Shown here: one piece after another, positions 35,001 to 50,241 of the stretch
How positions within the stretch are numbered: the stretch's first letter is position 1
Layout: every line of letters starts with the position of its first letter
Assembly (NCBI GenBank): GCA_035582835.1
Contig: JAYKAV010000300.1
Location: 447,675 to 511,674 of the forward strand
DNA: 64,000 nt
DNA from: Phoebastria nigripes
Taxonomy: Eukaryota; Chordata; Aves; Procellariiformes; Diomedeidae
Direction of reading: 5' to 3'
Position numbers and translations under genes: made by a program
The notes under the pieces: generated by a model
Database searches by the model: none
What the model was told of the DNA's origin: nothing
Seen by the model: only the letters and a program-made list of their open reading frames with translations

Positions 35001-38000
35001 GAGAGTTTTGTAACATTATGCCTATGTGGATATTTCTACTCCCTGTATTCAGGACATCGTGCAAATTGGTCCAAGACCACTTATAAACATTAGGTTAGAA
35101 AGCTTATCCCCCCTTTCATGTTGTCTTTATATTTTGATTTTATTTTTTTGGAAGGAATGACAAAGGATCTTTTCCACTGACTTCTCACCCTGTTCGTTTT
35201 CTTGGAAAGCAGTCAGTGACCAGCAGGGAGAAACTGGCCAAACCCCAGAGCGCTAGTCAGATTTGTTTTGCCCCCACAGCTGCACAGAAGCTGTTACCAT
35301 GCTTTCCTTGCTGTGTGGCAAGCCTGGAAATTGAAGAGATCTTTCTTTTTTCCTAATCAGAACTTCTGTGCTTCAAATATAATAAGCGTTTTCTCTTTTT
35401 TTTTCCTTTTCCCTCTAGGTGCCATCAGTGCTATTAAAGGCAGTACCTCTATTGTGATGAGCCCTGTACATAGACTGCATAACAGTTTGGTGTTCTTTGG
35501 TTATTTCTACCATGAGTCTTCCCTTTTGTTTGATAGGTGAAGAAGCAAGCTTTTGGAGTTCAGTTGACACTTTGTTTCTGAGCTTTCTCTACACCTCTGT
35601 CTCTCAGGCTGCTGATCAAAGCTCTGTTGCGGCTCCTGTTCTGCTCCCCCAGCCATGGACTCTATGATTAACAGCTCACAACACTCAAAGATGTTTCTTC
35701 TAACTTTATATCAAAACCTGCAAGCTGGGATGAAACTTAATCTGAAGAAGACGGAAGTTTGTTTTCAAAATTCAAGCAAATAAATGGTATCAAATGGACA
35801 TATCGCTAGCAGTGCAGATTGCATTTGCAATAAAGTGTAGTTTTTAATATTCACATTACAGATTCCATAAAAGCAAATATAGATTAAACATAGCCAAATA
35901 TGTTCTGTAAGCATCATTGCCCCTTCTTATCAAACGAGGGTCGGAGTGCTGCTGACTTCTAGAAGATTAGGAACCATCTGTTTACATAAATATTTCTAGC
36001 TACCTGTTTCGGGATATTGTTGCTGTTTAGGGCTGATTTTAGGGCAATTCTGTGCTGTGCCTGTTTCGTCAAGGGAGCTAAAGAAAGTCTTAAGGAGGAC
36101 ATTGGTAAAGACTCCTAAATAACGAGCTGTGGATGTGACTTACCATTAAGAACTCAGTTACTGTTTGTAGACCTCAGGCTTCCTTTTCCCATCTCCCTTT
36201 CTTTGTTGCTGTCTAACTCTTTTTCTCATTACAGGGAGAGAGCAAAAAATAAGTGTTGTTTTTTTTTTTTTATAAGAAGATGCCAAGTTCTAGCCTGTAA
36301 AGCTTCTAATATGGTGAACCAGAGTCCAGAGTGTATGGCTGGCTGGCAAGCATTCTTACTCAACTTCAGAGTTTAATTTCTTAAGTTTATCCCCTTCTCT
36401 GTGGAGGAATAAAGGTAGTGAAGAAGCCAGAGCATAGCTGCAGAAGAAGGAGCTGTTCCCTATGACATGTATGGTTCTGTCTCTGTTTTCTCCTCTGTCC
36501 TTTTCCTGAGGAGGCAAGAAAAGAAGCCAGAAAGAACAAACCTCTCAGTGTCCTGTAGGTATGTCTCGCTGCCTTCCATAAGCTGATTCTTGTTGATGCC
36601 AGAGCTACTCCTGCTTGACTTCTTCATTAGCCATAGTTTTGCCTTTCTGTATTTTGATTGGGCAGCAATGGCAGCTGCTTGGCAACATGTCGCTCTGAGT
36701 TCACTTGTATGTTCGTACTAATGTTTAGAAGTATAGGTGGGGGGAAAGTGACTGAAGAAAAGAGTCATCTAAAAGCAGGCAAAGGGGAATAGAGTCAAGT
36801 GAACAATTCTGCAATGTGCTTGTTAGATAATAACAGAATTGAGCCAAAAGGTTCATCTAGAAGCAGACAAAAGGGACGTAGAGTCAAGTGACCAATTCTG
36901 CCATGGGCTTGTTAGATAATAGCAAAATAGAGCCAAAGGGCATATGGCACTTCTCTGGCCTGATACAATAAAAACATCACCTCCCTCAAAGTTGAATATT
37001 ACTGGACAAATCTAATTTGTTTAAATTGATTTGTGTAAATCAGTAAGTAGGTAGGCATTGCATCAGCAGCTTAGATGATTCAGCTCGCCCATGTGAGATT
37101 TCAATTTCCTGTCACAAGTGAAGAGTAAGAGCAAATATTGTGTATTAGCCACATTAATTTCATGTCTTACATATTAGAATAGCTAAGCAGGCAGTGGAGA
37201 GATTATGAATATATAGGTGTTCACGTTGTTGATGATTTGCATCTGAGTTCAGCAGTGTACTTTGTTTCTTGTCCAAAAGGAGTATAGAAATGAAGGAGCC
37301 AAGAGAAGTTTTCTACCAGAATTGGCTGGATTTGGTGTGGGACTACTTGTCTTTATAATCATAATCAATTATTAGCTTGAAGGGAAAAGCTGCTGCTACT
37401 TAGTATTTGTTACAGAGCACTTGAGGATAACAGTGGGGTGCTGTCCAGGGCTAGGATTAGGTGTCTACAGTAAACACTCTGAAAGACTGTGGATATGTTC
37501 ATGACTGCATGCTTCAGGAAACCAAGTAATATCCCTGTGTATTGTGTTGGAGGAATGGGTATGCGTTATTGACTTTATGCCTAGAAGTTGACTTACTTCT
37601 TGAGCAAGGTCATAGGCCTTCTTGCAGTGCAAAGAATGTGAATGTTGTCCTGCCTGTCAAGGTTGTTCTTAGAGTCTCTAGAAGAGGCAATTCTTTATTT
37701 TTATCTGATAGGTTATTTTTATTGCCTGAGCTGCCTGTTGTGCTCCATAAGCCAACATAGCTTTGGACGCTTATAAGAAATGGAATGGATTATTATAGAT
37801 ACGATGATAGCCATTTATTTAAAAGAAAAGTTTTTTTTTTACTCTTATTTAATTCTTATTCATGGAACCTGAGCAGCTGAAGCTAAGGAAGCAGTGAAGA
37901 CCACCAGGTTAGTGAACTGTTTGAGACTAAAACAAAAAGCTTTATCACCCATCAAGACCTTGTTCCTCAAGAACCACAGTAGCTAAATAGACAGGTCATA

Positions 38001-39400
38001 TAGAGTCTTAACAATTTCGTTTCCACATCAAATAATGATGTGCTGTGGTTAGTGTCTTTTTGTAGTGATGTAGTACTATTTGAAGCCTGGTGAAGATGCT
38101 GCTCTTTGGAGGAAGAAGCTGAGTCCATGGGCACTCAAAAAACTTCTACCTTTTTGCAAGGAAGTAGAAAAAAATCTGTTTCAGGTGAGGAGAATGCACT
38201 TGTTTTTTGATGTCTTGATAGATGTCACTCTTGGCCATAGGAAGTTGATGCTCTGCGATATCTCACTGTGGTAGAAAGATCTGAAGGCCTTGTTTGGTTT
38301 GTAATGAAGTAACTCTGTTGTTACCTTTAAAACCTGCTTTAAAACTTTTTTTTTTTAACTTGCTCTTCCTCTAAGCTGTGTTTTTTGTGATAGTGTATTG
38401 TCTAACTTAGAGCTTAGGTCCCATGGACCCTAAAAGTAGTAGCCTGTCAGAAATTATTTTCAAATGTTCTGTTATAAATACACGTTGCAGTGCAGTGAGG
38501 GAGGAGGGTTCAAGACTGAAAACTCAGACAGCTAGATTTTTTTTTATTATTGCTAGCTTGTCAGTTTTTTGCTATTTGGAATTGCTCTGGCATTAATGGA
38601 GGTCCATTATTTACATGGAAAACAGGATGATGCTCTGTTTCTTTCCAGGAAAAAATCATGCCTTTGCTATTAGAACTGCCTNGTAAATATTTTCACTTTG
38701 TTATACATATAGTAAACAATTTAACAATAAAATACTTTCTAAAACCTTTTAGTTGGTCTGGATTTTCATGAATGTAAAAGCAAGATGGTGCTTTAAAACA
38801 TTCCATGTACCTGTTTAAATTTCCAGAAGCAGAAAGCATTGTTAAGGTTGGACTCTGGGGAGTTTAAGAATTTTTGAAATGTAATTTCTGATTCAGTTTC
38901 AGTCCACACAGTCTTCATGAACTGTCTATATAGGAAGATTTTCTCTAATGTTTTTTACTACATAGTGTGACAAGTTATCCACCATAAACATTTTCAACAG
39001 CACAAAGCCAAAATAAGTTATTTAACTACTTAACTGAATGACACTTGGATAATTTTTTTATGGCCTTTACTGTGTCATGCTAGTATTTCTGAAATTCTTG
39101 TCGTAGGTGTTTGGCACCTCAGCTAATTCTGCTAATAGTAAAAATACTTAACAATAGTTATAATAAGAAGCTGAATTTCAGTGCTCTTCTGGAGTGCTGC
39201 TTCCATTATCTGCACATTGTCCAAACGTCCAGCAATCCATTCAAGACAGATTTCCAGTAACACTTAAATTTGTTGCTTATATGAGGCTACACTCTGCTAG
39301 CCCTAACTTCTTGCAGTGACTGTGAGCTGTCTTATGGAAATTAGCTCAGTATACACTATGTGCATTTATCACTTTGATATGTTAGCTGCTAGCACATCAG

Positions 39401-39437
<37 letters not shown>

Positions 39438-42400
39438 TAGGTCCTGCCATCCCTGTTGATTTTTCCCTACTGGATTTGATCGAAGAGTTCACAGACCAGT
39501 TTGTCTTTCATGACGGAAGAGAAAGTACAGAGTGGTTACAATGGTAAACAAATGCTGGCCTGCAGCATATAGAAAGCAGTTTTACTAAAGACTGAATTAT
39601 GTGTACAGTTGGACCCAAGCTTGAGACACTTTGTCTTCTTTTCTTAATCCAGCCAAACAAAAACTAAGTGCAAAAGGTACATCCACTAAGGAGCTAGGGG
39701 AATTCAGTACTATCTGTGGAATGAAAACTTGTGAAAACATATTGTACCTGCATTTCAGGAAGCTTGAAGATTTTTGTGAAATGTAGTACTTGTCAGATTG
39801 ACTAATTGATGCTCAGGCATGTTCTTTTATCCTTCAAATACACAGCTGTCATGCTTTGAACTCAATAAGAATGATTTAAATAAAAAAAAAAAAAAGTAGT
39901 TTTCTAATATGCCTTCCTGGTACTATGTATACTAACTGGAACTTGATACTGCTGCTTATGCATGCTTTTTTCATAACACTGAGAGTCATACACATGCAGA
40001 AGGACCGCATAAACATCTGATTTATCCTCTACAAATGGTTTAACTGTGGTTCCATATTTCCAGGAAGGCTGTCTCCCTGTGCATGTTGATTTCCCGTTAT
40101 CCCAGGTATTATTAAACTTGGGGTTTGCTTCTCTCTGCATTGAAGAGCATACAGCTTAGAATCATCAAATTGTGTTTCTCTGCACTCTTTCTTAAAATAC
40201 AATTTGTCATTACAAAGCAAGTACACAAATCAGCAAAACTGCATAGATATCTTTGTCCTTTATGTGGCTTTCAGAGCTTTCTGAGGAAGCATGTACAAGA
40301 CCCAAAGAGTCCAACTTCACTAATGCAAGTAAAGTGTTAAACTCTTGGAAGGGCAAAATTGGAAAAAAGTGTGTGTGGGAGACTTGTGGGGCTACTTAGG
40401 GGAAAAAAATGCACTGATAGGCAGTGAAATAATTGAATGTCTTGCATTGTTTTTTTGATGTTTGTTCTGTTAATCTCCTGGTAGATGCATGTCCTCTGTT
40501 CACTGAGGACTAGCTGAGAGGGCTAGCAACAGCTGCTCTTATGATTGTATTTTTTGCCATTTGAAATGGAGTGAGACCCCAGTTTTATTTTAAAGAAGCC
40601 ATTGTAAGGCCTCAGAGCAAGGAAATGTCACCTCAAAAATGGAATGCTTAATAATTAAAACAGGTTTATTAGTCACTAAAATCATGCCATTCAATCTTTA
40701 GTGTATTTACAAGCACTTTACTATCATAAAAATGGCATTTTAATATGGAGTTTAAGAAGAGGCCTTTAAAAGGAAATCAAGTAGTCAGGACTGATGTTAA
40801 GTGTTCTGGACAGCACCAGAAGATCAAAGAGTACAAATAAATTATAGTCACTGTTTTAGAGGAAAGCTTATAAATGAGTTGTATAGTTAATATAGTGACT
40901 GTAGGCATTTAGAAGTTTAAACATTTAGTCATAGACGGATGCAGTGACATATTAGTAGCAAATACGTCTTTCTCTGTTTTATTAAATGGAGAAAATAAAA
41001 TTTTATTTTATTAAATTGGACCTGTGCAGTGTGAAGATGGTGGCAAAAATACGTGACCCTGAAAGTTAAATTATGCATTTGGTTAGTTATTTGTATGTTC
41101 TTTGACCTTTGCATTGATCCCAGTTTTTAGGACAGAGAAGAATCTGTTTACAGCATTGTTTTGCCAGTTTAGCAGACACTTTAGCAGAAGTGTCTGCTGA
41201 CTGTAGTCTTTCAGTTTGAGCTTGAGGCCGGGTGATGTTCATAAACCTAACAGTTGGGGCATTGTTTTTGTTCTCAAGCAGAAGGGAAGAAATACATGGC
41301 TTGTCCTTGAAAAAATTTTGGCTGCTGTTTCTTTGGGATGGAACTGTATTATGCTGCTTGGTGAGGAGAAACTTTTGCGCCAGACTATAGAGGCTCTATT
41401 TCTTTGTGCAGACATTGATAAGAATTGTGAATTAGTTTATCTTTGTCTGCCATTTTATGTTAAGGAAAGCTAAGGATTAAGCGTTTGTTGTGTTTCCAAA
41501 GGTTAACTTCATTTCTTTTAGGTCTAAAGCCATTGGTAGTTTTATTTACGGTCTTATAATCACATTATAATTTTTTTTCCCATGCCATACATGCAGATCT
41601 GCTGTTGAGTTTGAGGGAAAATTTATTCTCGGGAAAACTTCACATAAATGCTTCTTATTTTTGCTGTGCATTGATGCGCTTATCTCATTTGTGGTAGGAA
41701 GTGAGAAGGTTCCAGATGGTTCATGGAGACAAAAATATTGATGCCAAAGGATTGGAACTGTCACAAAAAAAAAAAAAAAAAAAATTCATTTTTTTGTTTT
41801 CCCGCTGCAAATAATTATCTTCCTCAGTGATGATAACACCAGGTTAAAATGTATCTTGGGCTTTCTTTGTCATGTATATGAACAAATAGTGTTCTAACCC
41901 TTAGCAGACCACTGTGCCTTGTTAGATTTTATTTTGCCACTAATCTCTGTCTAACTGTAGATGGTTCCACTACTACTACTATTCAGATGATAGTTGCGAT
42001 ATATAAAAGCATCCTGGGCAAAAAAGTAGTGTGGTTAAAGAGGATTCCTGTGGTGTCTTTTGGTTTCATACTTTTCTTTCTGTGCAGCATGCACTATTCA
42101 AGTGAGGTTTATAAATTAAGATCAAGTCTTAAAACTGTATTATACATCTGTAAGTAATCATTGAATGTCTAATTAGAAAAGCCCCTTTAACTCACCTGAG
42201 CGGTTCCTCGCCAAAGTTCAGTTCATGAGTTACCTTTTTCTTTTCTTTGTAGGCAGCTTCATTTTTGAAACAAGCCTTGGAACAGCAGTTGGGCATGGAT
42301 TTCTCTCTTCTAGCCCCCTTAGTCTTGGGACAGTTTCTTAAGGGCTATATCTCATACTGGACCAACAGAGACTTTTATTTGAGACTATACTTCAAACTTA

Positions 42401-45400
42401 ATAACTGTTAAGATTTTTCTTTCAGAAGTGCTTTTTTCAAAAGAAGATTAGAACTGTGCACTATTAGTAAATAAGTCATTTTTATACAGCATGCACATTT
42501 TAATACACTGTATTATTGTTTACTTGCCAAACTTTGTATTTTCAGCTAGTATTTTAATTTTAAATATATTTTATTTGTGCCTTAGACATAGAAAGTTCTA
42601 TATTGTTTTGGGCTGAGAATCAAATATTAATACAGATAACTTCTCAGTTTTTGAAATGTGACCCAGAGCTTCCTGTCTGTAGTGTATAAAATTAGGTGAA
42701 ACTCTTTTCCAGGTCCTATTGCTATGAAGCAATTGTTCGTTTATGTACATTGAATGAACTTCTAACCTATCACTAGGTCTTGTTCATCTCCCTAGAAAAA
42801 CAGAGGGAGTTTACATTCCTAATGAAAATGACTTGATTGTAACTTTGTTTATAGGAATTAAACAGAATTTACACAGGTATAAGTAGGTATTTTATGTTGT
42901 TTTGCTCTTTCCCTGTGAATGAGACAGTGAGACAATGTTTGTAATGTGAACAAAAATAAATATAGTTGGAGATCTGAAAGCTCACTCATTGAAAAAAAAA
43001 TTAGCATCAATGTTGCAGCGAATCAAGGCACCCTGCAGAATGTTCTGATAATTCTCATTTTATAGCCAATATGAAATCATAGGTCTTTTTACATGCACAG
43101 CTTAAAATACAGCTGTGTTTCTGCTGCTTGCCTGGTTCCTTAAGCAGTTCCCATTCCAGTCTTTCTTACAGCATAACTGTAATAAAAGGTGTTAAATTCA
43201 GTGTTTTCTGTGTAATAAATATCTGAATAAGTCTGTAAGAAGCTGGCAAATGAGAAAAGTTCTGACTTGTTGATACTGTGGATTATGGTCTTTAGCAAAT
43301 CTAAACTTGCATCTCTATTTGACTGTATAAAATCTAATAGACAAGAACATAGAAAATAAATGAGTGTTTGATAATGCGTAGGATGTTAAAGAGAACTTGT
43401 AGTAATACTAGTCAGTAATGTTGGACACATCACATGCTTGGCACATCTTCTGAGTTTAATGGAAGAAAATCTTCAGAGAGAAGGTGTTACTGGTGTCTTA
43501 TAACACCAAATTTTATTACAAATCAAATTTTTTTTTTGTTATAATCCTTTTAATCCTTGCAGCAGACAGGATTCTAATGTACAAATGATGAATTATAGAG
43601 TTGTTCATGTTTTTTTTATCTGGCCAGGAGTTAATTTCCCTGCTCTACACCACCTGTTTATGTTTGAAATACTCATGCTAGAATACCAATGATAAAGGAA
43701 TGATGTGGCCTTTAATGTGCGCTGTCTTTGTTCAGGCTGATTTTGTTTTCAGTATAACTAGTAAGCATGTAGTGGGGTTTTGAGTCTTGATGTATTGATA
43801 GTGGTTTCTTTGAGCTTCTGTAAAGTTTGATACAGGCTTTAGTAGAGGCTCTGTTGCTCTTTCTTCTCTAGATGAAATTCTTTTGGCGTTAGGCATTTAC
43901 AAGCTGAATTCAAGAATTACACTACCCATTTGTCTCTTAGTAAGGAGATCCTGAAGTAGGATCAAATACTTCGCTTGTGTAAAACATTGTGCTGTTATTT
44001 GTATTTTCATATAAGGACCAAACATTCAAGCTGATATAATTTAATCACAAAGTACCTTGTCTTCTAGACTGTGGTTCCATTAGGAATAAAATGATTCTGC
44101 GTCTCAATGATCCTCAGAAAGGGGGTAATAGTGTACATAGTTGTAAATATTTACTTTTGCTTTTTAACAAGCTTTTTAATGCATTCCTGCAGCTGGGAAC
44201 ACTTGGCAACAAAGTTAACAACTTGAACTTCCCTGGTGAAACAACATTAAAGCTTCTAATTCATTAGTTCTGATCAAACATTCCTTGAAGTTGTTTCCTG
44301 AAGAGTTAACAAGAAAAAAATCTTCCCATTGGAGGAACAAGATAAGGAGGGTGTATCTCATAGTACAGGTTTCTGATACTATGTCTTTCAGGAAACATTC
44401 TTTTTTTTCTTGTTTGTTTGTTTTTAACTGTGGGATTTTTGATTTTTTTTTTTTTTTTTTAACAAAAGGATTTAAATTTGTTTTGTAACTTTTCTGTCAT
44501 CTGCATTATAACTGCAGATGAGTGTACAGAGGAAGCTATAGGTATTGAGAATGTTAAATGTGTGCATGTTACACTGTATAACTATTGAAAACATCACTGT
44601 GGCAATAATGCTTAGCTTTCCAGTAATTTTGAAAACTTAAAATTGACATAAGTTTATATATTTACCTTTGTCGGAATGTTGGGATTTATTGCAAAGTTCT
44701 TCAAATAATTATTAAAGAGAGAAAATATTGTAAAACTCCTTTCTGTCTTTAAAATACTGACACTTTCATATAATGTAATATATTCTGTAAAGCTTTTATC
44801 TCCTGTTGATGTAGTAAACCAATATATTATAGCTTTTAAGAGGCTATGTTGATTTAATGTAATTTTCCTTGATTCTGCTGTCTCTGACATTTTTCAGGAA
44901 GCTGCTGGCAAGTACATGAGTTAAGCAGATACAGTTAAGAAGAGTCTTAGTTGCAAGTTCTTATTCAGCCTACAATTTTGGTCACATTTGGGCTCACCTC
45001 AGCTTCCTGGTAAACTGCTGGCCTTCTTCCCTCAATATGTCATGTCCAGGCTAGAAAGTTAAGGCAAATTTCAGTGCTAAATACTAAAGCATAAATACCA
45101 TGATTCCATTGCGTTAATTGCTACTTATTTAGACAGATATTTAGATTGCAATCTGTTCTCTAGGCCTTTAATTTTCTTTTTCAGTGTATTTTAAAGTATA
45201 TTAGAGCAGACCTAATGACAGAATCAGATTTGTCTTTTGTTAAGGGTACGTACACACATTATATGAAGTGATGAGGAAAGGCTGAGAAGAAAAAGAATGC
45301 TTCTCAGATATGCGCACATAATCCTGACGCAACAGGCTTTTATCTTTTAAAGGACAAACAGTACTGTATTAAAAAGTAGAAAATGCAGCTTTCAGTGTTG

Positions 45401-48400
45401 ACTATTTTTATTGCTTTAAAAAAAATTCAGAAAGTGTCAAGTTATCCTCAAGTTGCATTACTTATTGGTTATCTTCCTTACAAATTAGGTTAATATTAGT
45501 GTTTTCTTTGCCAATTTATTGTATTTAAATTTTCATTCTTTTCTTCCTTCCAACAGTTTGCTAGAATTCACTTCCAGATGACCTTAGGTGGTTGTGCTCA
45601 CTAGGCTTAAAAAAAAGATTTCTCATTTTTCTTGTTAAACGATTATCTGTTCATAGAAAACTTTGTTGTAGATTTTTTTTTCCCCTCGCCCCCCTCTACC
45701 CCCCCAGCTAATAGTTTAACATGTTTTGATCTGCAGATTTGAGTATTTTTTAGTCACAGTTGAGTATTTTTGCTTGTTGTAGAGATCTCTAGGAAAAATA
45801 TATTTTCGAGTTAGTTATGGCACAGTTACATGTAAGGAAGTACTCCTTTGTATGATCTATTACATCATAAATGTAGGCCATAAAGACAGGTCTTAAGAAG
45901 TTTTTTTCCTAACGTTCATCTGTTGCTGATATATCAGTCTCACTAACTGTGTGGTACTTCATCTGGCAGTTCAAGGAAGTACTTTGACATGCATCCACAC
46001 TTTTGATATTCACGTGCCATTTGTAGATTAAGGATCTGTGCTGTGTTACTCTCTTGCAGCACCACTAAATGAACATTAAAAAAAAAAAGCTGCTGAAAAT
46101 CATTGCAGTGGTGTATGTGCTTGTTCTTTTATTTCTTGCTTGAATAGAAATATTGCTTGGGAGACTTTCCCTGTGCAATGGAATGGAAAAGATGACTGAG
46201 AATGTTCCTTGTAGCTGTATTCTGAAATTACCAGATCAGGATTTTAATGTGGGATATTAGTGTAATCTTACACATCAGGAAGCACATTTGGTTTCTTGTC
46301 TTTTGTCTGCAGCTATTGTTGCAATCTGACTGGTTCTCCATCTTGCTGAGTGTAATAACCCCTATGTGAGATTTCAGGCAAGAGAAACAGACTTGTATGT
46401 ATTTCCAGTGCCACAACTATTTTAACTGTTTTTCTGTGCAAGTGTGGTAAGTGATGGAGCTGAAAAATGCAGAGCCTCTCATTATTCAAGAAAAGCCTTT
46501 GCTATTCTTCATATCCTACTGTTTCAAGTTATGTGAGCAAACTTTTGTATACCTTTGATGGAACTGATAGGAATAATCTTTGCCTAGCAAATCAAGATTG
46601 TTTGTGTGACNCTTTTATTGTCAGCCCTAAGCTTTGCAGGATTCAGCTGGCTGTTTGAGCCCGATTTTTAGCTTGTGGCAAAAGACACAAGGCCAAAATA
46701 AATTAAGAAGTTTTTTTTTCTATCACCTTTGAGAAGAAATTAAAGGAGAGAGGCTCATAGTCCTTTTCACACTGTGTGAGCAAAGTGTTTGTGTTATGTG
46801 CTTACTAATGCTTTCATTTCTAAAGCTGCAATAATTTTTTCTTTTCCGAAGTGGAGTCCTTAAAATTACAGCAGTCTGTGCTGCATAATCTATTCTTCAA
46901 CCATTTGCTCTGGTAGTCTAATTTAGTAATTTGAAAGCATGTAAGCAAAATTTTGCTCTATCACTGCAGAGAGTTTCTTTATCCATTGATTTGGAATATT
47001 GTGTAAGATTTTTCTGTCCTTTGTATGTATTNCATCTTTCTTTGGGGCAAGGGCAAGGAAAGATCTCTTCCTGTGGGGTTTTTTTCTTCCTTGTTTAAGA
47101 GTGGTAACATAAACCACTGCTATTTCCATGTAGTTCGTCTATGAACTGCAATATTAAAGCTGGGTTTTGATGGATGAGTGAAATAAATTACAGTCTTGTG
47201 AAAGACAACTCTATTGTTGTCAAGTTAAAACTTTCCCTCTTCATTGTTTTGCTGCCACAATATAGGCATAGCTCTTAGAAAATGAAATTTTAAACTGGCC
47301 ATGTTGTACTTAGCATTTTTTAAAACATAATAGGCTGCCTCAGAACAGTGCACTGGATTTTTTTTTTTTAATATTTGAAAAGTGAGTTTAATGGTATATA
47401 AACCTGCAGAGTATGATTGGGGTCCCTTTCTTCAAAACATTCAACAGCTATGTAGCCTTCCAAATATTGCCCAAGTGTTTAATGTGCTTAACAAAAAAAG
47501 GGCTTATGAAGAATTTTCCATATGTAATATGGACTAAGCCTATCTCCTGTAGAAGACAGGCTAGATTCTTTGGTGAGTGTGGGAAGCTGTTACCTTTCCA
47601 CTGTTCCTTTCACATCTTTGTGGTACAAATCCTGGTGGGGAGGATTTGCTTAAGCTGGGATGGCTGTTGAAGAAATGCATATGGAATGACGTTTTGAGAA
47701 GTAGCATGTACCACTGGGTTGACCTGAAAGGTGTGTGTAGGCAGGATGTCATACCTGAGTGGATATTGTGGTAGAAGTAGGTGTGCCCTTCAGTGTTGGT
47801 GCTCCATGTGCTCCTTCAGTTGGGGTACTCTTGATTTAGATATTATCAGATCTAAAAAGCTTGTGTACTCTAACTGAAGAAGAAATACTAAGAATTTGTA
47901 AGTATTTTTACTGTTAAGAGACTCTGCATAGAGGGGAAGTGGGCACATTCTATGGTTGGTAGGGGTATGCAAATGTCTATATATTGGGTGGAAAAAAAGA
48001 GATGTAAAATACAGAAATTGCTTGTAACATGACTTAGAGTACTTTTGTTTCTGACTTTACTGCCTTTCCCTGCTTTGGTGCCCCGAATGAATGAATGTGG
48101 TTTTTTTTAGTTGCAGTTCACTGAGAAAGATGGGTGAGACATTATGTGTGTGTGTGTTGGAGGAGAGGTGAATGTGCACCTGAGGGGAAAAAAACAAACC
48201 AACAAAACAAATAAAACCCCCAAAACCACCAACAAACAACCCCAAAACCTTGAACAAACAAAGAAGTCCCGAGTTCCCAGAAAAGAACACTTTTCTTCAT
48301 GTTAATCTTGAAATTTTAATTTTAACTGCTGATGGGTATTCTTATTAATACAATAATCTCAAAATTGTTTTTGTACANTACTGTTCTGCTGAAATTCTTT

Positions 48401-50209
48401 GCAGGCAAAAGAATACCTTGTTTTTCTCTCTCAAACGAAGAGAAAGTCCTATTTTTAGCATGTGCTGATTTTTGTTCCTTATGTTGATTTGGATGTTAAA
48501 TTAATTGTTGACTTGGAGTAACGTTACTAGATTTATTGGACATTTGTTAGTGAGGTAAGGTGTACCTTTCAAGCTAAGGACATCACACTAAACCATCATC
48601 AAGACGTGTGAGATGTTTGTGAAAGTGAAGTAGCAGCAAAGAAGCAGCCGAGGAAATTCCATGTAGCCTTACCCCTGTTCCCTGATGCTCTTTCCTGTGT
48701 CCCCTTCCCCAAATTCTCTTTTCTGGCATTTGTGCTGGGTGGGAGGAACAGGATGTAAAGGGGGTGCCCCAAAGCCACAGTTTAAGTAAGGGGTGTATTC
48801 TGTTTCTATCTTGGGTGCAGATGTCTTTGAGGAGTGATGGGCAGCAGCCAGGTGGGCAAGGTACTGTTTCTACTGGCACTAGCTTCTGTGTATCTTCTGT
48901 CTGCCCTCTTCTTCCCCCTGCCCCAACTCAGCAGAACATGGTGGAAGAGCAACTACAGTTGCTGCATCAGCCTGACAAGCAGGACTCTGCTTGCCCTTCC
49001 TAAAGGAACGTAAACGCACTGGTGAAGGCAAGACAATCATGGCAGCGGCCTGTGCAGGGTGAGAGTGGCAAAAAAGCTGGCTTTTCTAGGGATTTATGTA
49101 AGCAGGCAGTACATGGACTGCGGGGATGACCAGTAGCATCTTGTGCATAGGGCCTTTCAACAGAGTTATGGCTAGTTTCAGGGAAGTAGCTAGATATTGA
49201 AGGATGCTGGGAACACTTGTTGGAATTGAAACATAAGGAGTGTGAGAGGGTAGGCTGGATGAGATTTTTAATTAATTTGCTCATAACCTGGAGTGCCCAT
49301 GTTTTTTGGGGTATGGTAATTTCTGACTGTCATAGTTGGGAAACATAAGACAGATTTTAGATGTTACAGGCATTTAGGACAGGCCATATTAAAAGCGTGT
49401 CTGTATATTTCTGTATGTCTACTTAGACACGTATACGCATGTAACCACTTTCTGCCATCCCAAATAGAAACAGCAAAGACTTTCCGCCCTTGGCCTCTGC
49501 AGCTTTCAGAGGCATGCTGGGGGACTGCTAATGTTGCAATTTAAAATTACTTAGCTTACTCCTAAGTACAAACAAAGTGTGGTAGATGTCTTTTCAGCTC
49601 TCCAAATGACAGAAAAACAGAAGTATAGGCTGCTGGAAATGAAGGTCTTCAGTACCTGTGTGGAAAAGGTCAGAGGCAAATGAAAATGTGAGGTTCTCTA
49701 CTCCAAGATGTGTACGAGGAACCTTAAGATTAAAGCAGTTTTCAGCTCAAGCAGTTTTCTCTACCCCAGGTCACTTGTTTTTGTGCCTCTCCCCACTCTT
49801 GCGCCAACACAACTGTTTGCAGCTGTGTGATGAAGTGGGTAAGTGAACTGACCTACTTTAAGTTACCCAGGTCTCTCTCTTGATCTGGTTTAGACAGTGC
49901 GGCGACTGAATGTCTAACCGTAACCAGAGGAAGAAATTGTATCAGAGCAGTACCTCTCAAGCTGTGAAAGGTGCACCACCGAAGCAGATGCAGAGCAAAG
50001 CATTCCTGTCCCTNAAACAAATAACAAAGTTATTTACTATTATGAGGTGCCAGAAGATTTCATGATTAAAAGGAGATGGGGTCTAAGAAAGGTTGAGAAT
50101 GAGTGACTCAGAGCTAAGTGAGGATTCTATTTCAAATCCAAATTCAGGTTTTTCTCATGTAAAACCACTTTATTCATGTCATTCCTTCCTTCCCCCCCCC
50201 CCCCCCCCC

Positions 50210-50241
<32 letters not shown>

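Noticed and set aside
39406..39433. Poly-A tract as the tail of a retrocopy
   Set aside because: No gene-like sequence precedes it and no flanking direct repeats were seen.
47413..47774. Possible processed pseudogene in MAST2 intron 1
   Set aside because: Overlapping open frames on both strands, no recognisable domain, no poly-A tail or target-site duplication.
48583..49003. Overlapping 98- and 79-codon frames, GC-richer than surroundings
   Set aside because: No conserved motif or splice framework. Likely chance open frames in a locally GC-richer stretch.
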